Shown here piece after piece: positions 1 through 5,796 of a stretch of 7,704 nt of DNA. Position 1 is the first letter of the stretch, and each line of letters starts with the position of its first letter. This stretch comes from Cyanobacteriota bacterium (GTDB lineage Bacteria > Cyanobacteriota > Cyanobacteriia > Phormidesmidales > Phormidesmidaceae): contig JAQCKL010000207.1 in assembly GCA_027592485.1 (NCBI GenBank), positions 1 through 7,704 on the forward strand, read 5' to 3'. Made by a program: the position numbers and the translations under genes. The notes beneath the pieces are model-generated. The model was not told where the DNA came from. It saw only the letters and a program-made list of their open reading frames with translations, and made no database searches.

Positions 1-14
1 ATGACTTAGTCTAA

Positions 15-125
15 ACACCAGACGCTAGTGACTTCGAGCAATTTGCAGCGGCCCTAGAGGCACGCATTCAGGCCGCGATCGCCGCCAACACAGGCACCGG
101 AACTGGCACCAACACCGACACCGTT
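15..125 (+). other. In-frame coding-like extension upstream of the GTG 126 start
   Basis: These 37 codons are open in the frame of the downstream gene, back to a TAA at 12-14. They encode a plausible amphipathic helix (core SDFEQFAAALEAR), then an Ala-rich stretch and a Thr/Gly-rich linker at 87-122, which runs directly into the beta-strand-like start of the 592-residue protein. No ATG, GTG or TTG occurs in frame here. An ATT at 66-68 follows an AGAGG (56-60) at 5-base spacing and could be a rare start. A frameshift or sequencing error near position 28, where there is an out-of-frame GTG, is the other explanation. Confidence 0.5.
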
Positions 126-1904
126 GTGCGATGTCGGGTTCAGCAGCAACGCCTGCTGGTGCTGGCCGAAGAAACTGCCATTGCCACCGACGATGCCAGC
201 CGCGATCGCCATTTCAAAACCCTCGCGATCGCCACCCAAAAAGGCTTACTGGCAACGGAACTGCCGGATATCCTGCTCAGCGATACCGGCCAACTGCCGG
301 TGCGACTCTACCTGCGTCAAAAGGGAGAAGCTGGCCCCTATGCCCCCCGCCGCTGGAGTTGGCAACCCGTTGATGCCGTCGCCGAACTCTTTGACGCCCG
401 CACCGAAAACACGCCGCCCGACGAGGAGCCGTCGCCCTTAGGGGACACCGCCGCCGGGTCCCTGGTGCTGCTGCCCTCCGCCTTAGTCTCCAGGGAACTC
501 CAAAATCAGAACCCCGAAACCCCCGAGCCCGAAGCAGCCCTCCCGGTCACCACCACCCGCGCCCCCTCCCGATGGCAACGGTATTGGCAACAGTGCCTGA
601 CCTGGCCTTGGCCCAAAATTGCGGCCTTGACCGCTAGCGGTTTGGCCCTAGGCATCCTTGCTTACGGAGCCACCCGCCCCTGCCTGATCGGGAGTTGCCC
701 TCGCCGCCAAACCGCCCATGAGCTGAGTGAAAAAGCGCTGACCCAACTGGCCAAAGAGCCCACGGTGACCGACGTCGCCATTGCCCACACCCAATTGCTC
801 AACGCCATTCATTTGCTATCGGTGGTGCCCCCCTGGTCCCGGCACTACAACGCGACCCAGGCCGACCTCGCCCGCTACCGCAGCCAACTGGCCGATCTGA
901 GCTGGGTAATGGAAGCCCAGGACTTAGCCATTAAGGCGGCCAATGACAGTCAAGATCCCCCCCACCCCATCGCCCAATGGGTGGAGATCCATTTGCTGTG
1001 GCAACGGGCGATCGCCACCTTGCAGCGGGTGCCTGGGGACGGCCCCTTGGCGTCCCTGGTGGCAGCCAAGCTATCGGAATATGAAGCCAACCATCAGGCG
1101 ATTGGCGATCGCATTGCAGCGGAAGAAGCCGCTGAAGCCAACCTCAACGAGGCCCTCCAAGCCGGACAGCTGGCGAATACCCGCACGGAAACAGCGGTGA
1201 CTCTCCCCGCCTGGCAACTGGCCCAGCAGGACTGGCAACGGGCGCTGAATGCCCTGCGGCGCATCCCCCAAGGCACCCTGGCCTACGAAGATGCCAGCCC
1301 CCTGCAGGAGCGCTATCAGCGGCAGTTGGTCACCGTCCGCACCCGAGTCAATCAAGAGAAGGCGGGCGATCGCGCCTATACCACGGCGATCGATGCGGCC
1401 CAGCAGGCCCAAGCCGCCCTCCAAAAGGAGCAATGGACCGTGGCGGTCCGCCACTGGCGACGGGCCGTCAGCAATGTTCAACAGGTGCCACAGGGGACCG
1501 GATACCACGGCGAGGCCCAGGTCTTGCTCAATGTCTATCAAGGCTCATTGCAACGGGCAGAGGTCAATCTCCGCCAAGCGGTGGCCCTGCAAACCCTAGA
1601 AGCTGATTTGGCTAACATTTGCCCAGATGGGGCGGCGCTTTGTACCTATAGCACCGCCAATCAACAGGCGCGCATCACCCTACTTACCCCCTATGACCAA
1701 GGGGTTCGCCGGTCGATATCGCCCCCCTCTAACCAAGCTGGCAGCCTGAACGAACCGGTGACCGTCGTAGAGGCAACCCACGCCCTGGTCCAGGGCATTA
1801 TGCAATTAGGCAACCGTTCCCAGTTACCCATCGATCTCTATGACTCAGCCGGTCAGTTTATTGCCCAATACAAACCTGAGTACGGAGGGTTCATGAAGCG
1901 TTGA
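126..1904 (+). CDS. Predicted single-pass membrane protein with helical (TPR-like) repeats; start uncertain
   Basis: I do not recognise this family by name. Seen: read from GTG 126 it is 592 residues. Residues 1-90 form an alpha/beta region, followed by a Pro/Glu-rich linker (about 94-148). One hydrophobic segment lies at about 163-182, flanked by Trp/Arg residues, and two cysteines (186 and 191) sit just after it. The rest is long and helical. Four degenerate repeats occur at about 217-255, 284-325, 363-405 and 434-480. Each carries a 'W/L..A...L..(V/I)P' core and then a Tyr-containing helix, resembling TPR-type scaffolding. Residues 485-592 form a C-terminal region with two more cysteines (499, 506). 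Inferred: a membrane-anchored scaffold, with no catalytic motif seen. The start is doubtful: GTG 126 has no Shine-Dalgarno sequence, and coding-like sequence in the same frame continues up to a TAA at 12-14. The true N-terminus may be longer, or the 5' end may be damaged. Confidence 0.8.
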   Translation: MRCRVQQQRLLVLAEETAIATDDASRDRHFKTLAIATQKGLLATELPDILLSDTGQLPVRLYLRQKGEAGPYAPRRWSWQPVDAVAELFDARTENTPPDEEPSPLGDTAAGSLVLLPSALVSRELQNQNPETPEPEAALPVTTTRAPSRWQRYWQQCLTWPWPKIAALTASGLALGILAYGATRPCLIGSCPRRQTAHELSEKALTQLAKEPTVTDVAIAHTQLLNAIHLLSVVPPWSRHYNATQADLARYRSQLADLSWVMEAQDLAIKAANDSQDPPHPIAQWVEIHLLWQRAIATLQRVPGDGPLASLVAAKLSEYEANHQAIGDRIAAEEAAEANLNEALQAGQLANTRTETAVTLPAWQLAQQDWQRALNALRRIPQGTLAYEDASPLQERYQRQLVTVRTRVNQEKAGDRAYTTAIDAAQQAQAALQKEQWTVAVRHWRRAVSNVQQVPQGTGYHGEAQVLLNVYQGSLQRAEVNLRQAVALQTLEADLANICPDGAALCTYSTANQQARITLLTPYDQGVRRSISPPSNQAGSLNEPVTVVEATHALVQGIMQLGNRSQLPIDLYDSAGQFIAQYKPEYGGFMKR

Positions 1905-2138
1905 TTTATGGGTTTTTTATGTTATTCGACCACCTCCATGCGTAGACTGTAAGGACTTGTCTGTGGTAATTGCTCCCTTGGCAGGGAAGTAAAGGCTGAT
2001 TCAGGTCGGAATAACGGGATTGAGCGTGGATAGATCACCCTCTGTCGCGATCGCTAATCATCCCACCGGGTCCAATGATTTCAACAAGGACTCACCCTTG
2101 AATTAGGTCTAAGAATTTTGTTTGAGGAGAAACAATCC
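1905..2138 (+). other. Intergenic region and 5' leader of the DUF6679 gene
   Basis: These 234 bases hold no convincing reading frame; the ATGs at 1908 and 1919 open only very short frames. A small perfect hairpin lies at 1974-1987 (TCCCT, loop TGGC, AGGGA), and a HIP1 octamer at 2047-2054. A T-run follows the upstream stop at about 1912-1917 but has no stem before it, so I do not call a terminator. No clear -35/-10 pair is visible, although a promoter for the next gene presumably lies here. Confidence 0.6.
2124..2129 (+). promoter_or_regulatory. Ribosome binding site deciding the ATG 2139 start
   Basis: GAGGAG lies nine bases before ATG 2139. It falls inside the longer frame that could start at TTG 2118, which argues that the TTG is not the real start. 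Confidence 0.8.
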
Positions 2139-2501
2139 ATGCTTCATCGCAAGATTTATCAGCTTTGCTCCGAAGGACGGGAAGTTTGGATTTTCTTGCG
2201 GGATCAGCAACGTTGGCTAGAGCGGGCTACCATCCTCGATATTGAGGGCGATTTGGTCACCTTTCGGTATGAAACCGACGAAGATGACGAAGTCTGCTCT
2301 TGGGAGGAAATGGTGCGTTTGGAAAGCATCGGTTCGGTGATGCAGCGGCTGGCCGTTGTCCCGAGGGGAGATGTGGAACTCAACGTTTCCGATGACTGCC
2401 CTGAAACAGAGCAATTAAATGAAGGGCAAACGCCGGTCAGTGGTGAATCCCGCCCTTTGGACGAAGACCACTATCCCCAACAAGAGCAAAACTCTGATTA
2501 A
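2139..2501 (+). CDS. DUF6679-type conserved cyanobacterial protein
   Basis: This 120-residue protein has an unknown role. Seen: a compact basic-to-acidic N-terminal domain (residues 1-76) containing REVWIFLRDQQRW, DIEGDLVTFRYETDE and CSWEEMVRLESIGSV, then a disordered acidic, Gln/Pro-rich tail (about 80-120). There is no signal peptide or membrane segment. Family knowledge: from memory this N-terminal pattern matches a short, highly conserved cyanobacterial family I know as DUF6679, whose function is not established. The beta-rich core 'VWIFLRD..RW.ERA.I.DIEGDLV..RYE' suggests a small barrel-like fold, but that is inference. ATG 2139 is chosen over TTG 2118 because of the GAGGAG before it. 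The TAA stop at 2499-2501 interlocks with the stop of the convergent beta-CASP gene, so the two transcripts must overlap. Confidence 0.88.
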   Translation: MLHRKIYQLCSEGREVWIFLRDQQRWLERATILDIEGDLVTFRYETDEDDEVCSWEEMVRLESIGSVMQRLAVVPRGDVELNVSDDCPETEQLNEGQTPVSGESRPLDEDHYPQQEQNSD

Positions 2502-4231
2502 GGACCCGACTCCGCCGCTTTTGACGGATAGGTCTTGGCCTGGAAGGCGGGGCAATACCCCTCCGCCGCCACATGGAATCCAAAGAGGGGTGATTTTGGG
2601 TTGCTGCAATAGCGCTGTCGCCAATAGATACACCGAAAGCAGCAGTCCAGGCTGGTGGAGAGGGCGATCGCGGGTGAAACCCCCCGTCTGAGCAAGGTCT
2701 TTTGACTGATGCCCCGCACCACCAGATCATCCCCCTGCCAGCGGAGTTGCACAATCCCGCTGTCCGTGAGGTTCGCCCAGCGTGGATCTTGCTGAATCGC
2801 GTCGGGTAAGTCTAGCAATAACCCCGTGTCAGTTGGCGTTAATTCCCCTTCAAAAACCATGTCTGGGGCCGCAGGCTGAATGAAGGTTTCGCCAATCGAT
2901 AACGCTACCGGTTGCCCCGCTGAGGGGATGTGGATTTTGTAGCGACTTTGTAAATCCTCTAAGTTGGCGAGATCGGCAAGATAATTGGGCGCGCCATGTA
3001 CTAACAACACATGCTGGGGCCGTAAATTGTGAATCAATTGAGTGGTGCCCGGACCATCGCAATGGGTGGTGAGGAGGTAGGTTTCGATGTTGGCCCAGCC
3101 TTCAGCCAACTCCGGATCCAAGGTCTGCAGCCAGTCCAGGGTGGGGTTTTCCCTTGGGGCATCCGCTGGGGCAAATCCGGCAGCCGCCACCTTGGCCGCT
3201 AGGGGTTCAGGCAGTAGAATCCGCCAAGGACGATCGCCCCGGTGAATATAGGTGGCGAGATCAGCATTCTGATAACCGATGACGATGGCGGGGTTTTCCC
3301 CTTCGTCCCAGGGCTGGTCGGCGGGCAACTGCCGCGCCCGAGGCAGCACCCGTTCATCCCAAAACAGGGATTGGTGCCGGGCAAAATTTTGCACCGTACT
3401 GGGTAAATGGGGCAGTAATTTTAAGTAGGCGTCGCAGCCTTCGGCCACCCAGGGATCCACCCAGACGGTGAGGTCTTTCCCCGTAAAGTGGTGGTGACTG
3501 CGCAGCAGCATGACCAGATCTTGCCCCAGCCCTAATACGGGAACCGGTAGCAAAACGTTATAGCCAGTGGCGATCGCCTGGTTGATTTGGTCGGCCAGGC
3601 GGTTTTCTTGCTGGCGGCGGTGGGGGTGGCGGGCTGTGCCATGGCTGCCTTCCACAATCAGTACGTCTGGTTTTAGCCCCCGCAATTCATTCAGGGGCAG
3701 CCCTTCCACCAGCCGCGCATTGGAGAGTAAAAAATCCCCGGTGTAAAAGACGGTATAGCGGCGTTTAGGGGTGGTATAGACCAGCAGGCAGCAGGCGGCA
3801 CCGGGTAGGTGACCGGCGGGCCAGAGGGTCAGGGTTAAGTCTGGGGCAATCTCCACCGCCTGCCGCCAGGGCAGGGATTGGCCAAAGTTGGGATGGGCTG
3901 GGACGGATTGCCCCGGCCAGTTGAGGGGGAGAAGGGCAACCGTTGCCGAACTGGCAAAAATAGGGATTTGGGGCCAACGGCGATGGAAGCCGATCAGACC
4001 CCTGGCATGGTCGGGATGGGCATGGGTGCAAATGACGAGGTCAGCGGGTGGCTCAGCGATCAGGCCAGGGGGCGGCTCAGCGGGCGATCGCTCTGCCGTT
4101 TCGCCCTGCAGCGGATCCAAACTGGCTAGGCCACAATCTAGCAACACCCGATGGGGGCCAATCTGTAGCTGTAGACAGACCCCCTCTTCGCCATGCCCTA
4201 CACCATAGGGGAAGCAGGTTAACTCGGTCAC
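2498..4231 (-). CDS. Beta-CASP metallo-beta-lactamase-fold hydrolase with Cys-rich C-terminus
   Basis: This 577-residue protein is probably a cytoplasmic metal-dependent hydrolase of the nuclease-type beta-CASP group (relatives: RNase J, CPSF73). Seen: the MBL metal motif HAHPDH with H70/H72/D74/H75, H141 in AGH (motif 3) and D166 in YTGDF (motif 4). Beta-CASP marks follow: E194 in VEGSHGT (motif A), the PVPVLGLGQDL segment, H390 in TTHCDGPG (motif B) and H412 in LLVHG (motif C). All metal and catalytic positions are therefore present. After about residue 450 comes an extra domain ending in C530, C531, C534, C542 and C560, in an arrangement C-x2-C-x7-C-x17-C that suggests metal or Fe-S binding. 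The start is GTG 4231; the FPYGVGHGEEGVCL strand begins almost at once, so a longer form is unlikely. It begins 14 bases after a 40-residue membrane protein gene. The substrate (RNA, DNA or other) cannot be read from sequence. Confidence 0.9.
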   Translation of the reverse strand: MTELTCFPYGVGHGEEGVCLQLQIGPHRVLLDCGLASLDPLQGETAERSPAEPPPGLIAEPPADLVICTHAHPDHARGLIGFHRRWPQIPIFASSATVALLPLNWPGQSVPAHPNFGQSLPWRQAVEIAPDLTLTLWPAGHLPGAACCLLVYTTPKRRYTVFYTGDFLLSNARLVEGLPLNELRGLKPDVLIVEGSHGTARHPHRRQQENRLADQINQAIATGYNVLLPVPVLGLGQDLVMLLRSHHHFTGKDLTVWVDPWVAEGCDAYLKLLPHLPSTVQNFARHQSLFWDERVLPRARQLPADQPWDEGENPAIVIGYQNADLATYIHRGDRPWRILLPEPLAAKVAAAGFAPADAPRENPTLDWLQTLDPELAEGWANIETYLLTTHCDGPGTTQLIHNLRPQHVLLVHGAPNYLADLANLEDLQSRYKIHIPSAGQPVALSIGETFIQPAAPDMVFEGELTPTDTGLLLDLPDAIQQDPRWANLTDSGIVQLRWQGDDLVVRGISQKTLLRRGVSPAIALSTSLDCCFRCIYWRQRYCSNPKSPLFGFHVAAEGYCPAFQAKTYPSKAAESGP

Positions 4232-4245
4232 AATCCCGTTGAGTG

Positions 4246-4368
4246 CTAGTGGGCAGACCCGTTACCGTGGTAATCGTCACTGTCATAGAAGCCGTTACGG
4301 GTGCCAAAGAAGAGACAGGCCACCACAAAGAAAATGCTTAAAACCGGCAGGATGGTTTTGATATCCAT
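4246..4368 (-). CDS. 40-residue single-pass membrane protein, unrecognised
   Basis: Seen: ATG 4368 to TAG 4246-4248 gives 40 residues. A short polar start (MDIKT) leads into one hydrophobic helix (about residues 6-22, including SIFFVVACLFFG), then a hydrophilic tail with DSDDYHGNG ending in His. AGGA lies five bases before the ATG, a good ribosome binding site. Size and architecture resemble the small thylakoid subunits of cyanobacterial photosystem, cytochrome b6f or NDH complexes, but I do not recognise it as any named one. It is followed after 14 bases by the beta-CASP gene on the same strand, so the two are probably cotranscribed. Codon use fits its neighbours. A chance frame is possible at this length, but the start, RBS, clean helix and operon spacing together argue for a real gene. 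Confidence 0.72.
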   Translation of the reverse strand: MDIKTILPVLSIFFVVACLFFGTRNGFYDSDDYHGNGSAH

Positions 4369-4522
4369 AAAAATCCTAGATGGGGATTATATTGAACGAT
4401 CGCTGCCCCTAATTTCCCCATGACTCAGTCGTCATCACAAATTAACAGGCGCTAGCGCGTCGCTACTGATAGCTATCCTACAGCGCAGTTCCAGTCTGAC
4501 CCTTGGTCCTCGGTGAAGCTTA
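4369..4522. promoter_or_regulatory. Divergent control region with clustered palindromes
   Basis: These 154 bases lie between the leftward small-protein/beta-CASP pair and the rightward glycosylase gene, so they must contain promoters for both. Seen: perfect 10-bp palindromes GCGCTAGCGC (4449-4458) and GATAGCTATC (4468-4477), with centres 19 bases apart. A third inverted repeat, GACT-C-AGTC (4422-4430), sits inside a looser ATGAC...GTCAT pair (4420-4435). No clean sigma-70 hexamer pair stands out. Paired dyads about two helical turns apart fit an operator, but no regulator is identified. Confidence 0.45.
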
Positions 4523-5143
4523 ATGTCTAGTTCGCAAACGCGATTATTGTCACCGGCGTGGCTGGCGCGATCGGCCCCAGAGGTGGCCCCCGATTTGCTG
4601 GGGTGCAAGTTGGTCCGGCGTTGGCCAGACGGTCGCCAAATTGAGGGGGTGATCGTTGAAACTGAAGCCTATGCCCCTGGGGATCCGGCCTGCCATGGGT
4701 ACCGTCGCCGCACCCAACGCAACGCCGTCATGTTTGGCCCCCCTGGCCACAGCTATGTGTACCTGATTTATGGCCTGTACCACTGCCTGAATGTGGTCAC
4801 CGATGGCGACGATCGGGCCAGTGCCGTCTTGATTCGCGCCCTCGCGTTAACGGATCCGCCCCCGTGGTTAACACCCCCAAAAAACCAGCCCATCCATCGT
4901 TGGGCTGCCGGTCCTGGCAAACTCTGTCGGCTACTGGAGATTGACCTGTCCCTGAACGGCGATCGCCTGCAACCCGGCCAGTCCCTATGGCTAGACCCCC
5001 CTGATGTAGAGACCCAACAGGCCCGACAGCAGGGCCTGTTGGCCATTACCCAAACCACCCGCATCGGTCTCACCCAGGGGGCCGATATTCCTTGGCGATG
5101 GTATTTGACCGACTCTCCGGCGGTGTCGAAGCGGCAGAAATGA
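4523..5143 (+). CDS. mpg: 3-methyladenine DNA glycosylase (AAG/MPG family)
   Basis: This 206-residue enzyme removes alkylated purines such as 3-methyladenine from DNA by cutting the N-glycosidic bond, the first step of base-excision repair. Seen: the family core EVAPDLLGCKLV, the catalytic ETEAY (residues 46-50; E48 matches human AAG E125 and Y50 matches Y127), H58 (human H136), then TQRNAVMFGPPGHSYVYLIYGLYHCLN, in short pieces: Y80 and Y83 match human Y159/Y162 and N90 matches N169. The AAGPGKLC segment (128-135) and the C-terminal RIGLTQGADIPWRWY are also typical. Length is normal for bacterial members. The start ATG 4523 has a modest GGTGAAG upstream. It ends 18 bases before the stop of the convergent exported-protein gene. 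No residue known to be essential is missing. Confidence 0.95.
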   Translation: MSSSQTRLLSPAWLARSAPEVAPDLLGCKLVRRWPDGRQIEGVIVETEAYAPGDPACHGYRRRTQRNAVMFGPPGHSYVYLIYGLYHCLNVVTDGDDRASAVLIRALALTDPPPWLTPPKNQPIHRWAAGPGKLCRLLEIDLSLNGDRLQPGQSLWLDPPDVETQQARQQGLLAITQTTRIGLTQGADIPWRWYLTDSPAVSKRQK

Positions 5144-5152
5144 GGGCCGATT

Positions 5153-5167
5153 CTCTAAACATTAGAG
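5153..5167. terminator. Small hairpin between convergent genes, possible weak terminator
   Basis: CTCTAA-ACA-TTAGAG forms a perfect 6-bp stem with a 3-base loop between two convergent genes, and it includes the stop codon (5162-5164) of the leftward one. The stem is short and AT-rich and there is no T-run on either side, so intrinsic termination would be weak. Confidence 0.3.
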
Positions 5168-5746
5168 TTGCAACGGACGCCCCCGTTCGGTGAATTGGAC
5201 GCTGCTGATGGCCAGGGCCGGATTATCCAGCAGGGTTTTACGCACGCTACCCAGCACAATCTGCTGCTCACACATCGAGAGCGACGCCAACTGGCGGGGG
5301 GACTGGGGTGGGAGGCGAAAATCAACGATCACCTCACCTTTGGGGGCATCTTCCAGTACCCGATAGCCCGACAGGTCAAAGCCGATCAGGGCCAGGTTAG
5401 GATCCGTGAGCACATGGCGTACCACCGCCGTCACTGGTCGATCCGCAGGGACGGTTAAAACGGTCGGGAGGAACCCAGCGCAACTGGTCCCAGGGGTATA
5501 CAAAGCAATATCCAGCGTCGCTGAAGCCACCCTCTGCGGCAGGTTGACTGGGTCTAAGGGGGGGGCCTTAACCACGCGGCCCATGCCTAAAAGCTGTAGC
5601 GGTTGGGCCTCGGGATTTACCCTGGCTTGGGTGGGATCTGGCGGCGGGGCAATGGCCCCTAAAACCAGAATCCCCACACCCAAGCCCAAGGCCCGAGCTA
5701 GACGGCGTGGGAAGCGTGAAAACCAATGTATGCTGGCTGTGGTCAT
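5162..5746 (-). CDS. Exported protein, GerMN-like C-terminal domain
   Basis: This is a 194-residue predicted secreted or periplasmic protein of unknown role. Seen: a signal-peptide pattern, with basic RFPRRLAR (11-18), hydrophobic core to about 34 and a possible cleavage after A41 (TQA-RV). The mature part has a strand-rich body, with LYTPGTSCAGFLPTVLTVPADRPVTAVVRHVL followed by EVIVDFRL and a closing SSVQFTERGRPLQL, in pieces. The pattern 'V.VDF....' followed by a helix and '.I.......G.PL.L' resembles GerMN domains of cyanobacterial exported proteins; this is an assignment by eye. Two cysteines (89, 149) could pair. ATG 5746 is preferred because AAGGA lies ten bases upstream; TTG 5767 would add seven residues. 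Only 50 bases separate this start from that of divergent pyrB. Confidence 0.85.
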   Translation of the reverse strand: MTTASIHWFSRFPRRLARALGLGVGILVLGAIAPPPDPTQARVNPEAQPLQLLGMGRVVKAPPLDPVNLPQRVASATLDIALYTPGTSCAGFLPTVLTVPADRPVTAVVRHVLTDPNLALIGFDLSGYRVLEDAPKGEVIVDFRLPPQSPRQLASLSMCEQQIVLGSVRKTLLDNPALAISSVQFTERGRPLQL

Positions 5747-5756
5747 TGCGACATAT

Positions 5757-5761
5757 TCCTT
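5757..5761 (-). promoter_or_regulatory. Ribosome binding site for the exported protein
   Basis: AAGGA on the minus strand, ten bases before ATG 5746, supports that start over TTG 5767. Confidence 0.6.
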
Positions 5762-5780
5762 TTGCAAACTGGCATCCCCC

Positions 5781-5786
5781 GAGGGA
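5781..5786 (+). promoter_or_regulatory. Ribosome binding site deciding the pyrB GTG start
   Basis: GAGGGA lies ten bases before GTG 5797. The longest open frame begins at 5707, but its first 30 residues look unlike any aspartate transcarbamoylase and are antisense to the start of the divergent gene. Confidence 0.65.
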
Positions 5787-5796
5787 ATCTGCGCCC

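Larger units (their letters stand above)
75..4966. repeat. Eleven HIP1 octamers (GCGATCGC)
   Basis: Perfect copies begin at 75, 202, 225, 1008, 1105, 1366, 2047, 2664, 3570, 4084 and 4959. HIP1 is the highly repeated palindrome of many cyanobacterial genomes. Ten copies lie in coding or coding-like sequence and one in the 1905-2138 gap. None occurs after 4966, where only partial forms (GCGATCG, CGATCGC) are seen. Confidence 0.9.

Noticed and set aside
1071..1541. 156-codon minus-strand frame inside the membrane-protein gene
   Set aside because: It is a shadow of the plus-strand gene: low-complexity Gly/Leu/Arg-rich, no ribosome binding site, no family pattern.
1905..1955. Terminator or tiny ORFs just after the first gene
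   Set aside because: There is a T-run but no stem before it, and the ATGs at 1908 and 1919 open frames of only 14 and 8 codons without ribosome binding sites.
2118..2138. TTG 2118 as start of the DUF6679 gene
   Set aside because: The seven added codons contain the GAGGAG that serves ATG 2139.
2419..2754. Frames on both strands over the DUF6679/beta-CASP junction
   Set aside because: Pro/Arg/Ser-rich shadows of the two real genes, with no independent support.
3878..4208. Plus-strand frames opposite the N-terminus of the beta-CASP gene
   Set aside because: Trp/Gly/Arg-rich translations typical of antisense GC-rich sequence, while the opposite strand carries an intact catalytic motif.
5707..5796. 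Longer pyrB start at 5707
   Set aside because: The added 30 residues look nothing like the family and lie antisense to the start of the divergent exported-protein gene. GTG 5797 has GAGGGA at good spacing.
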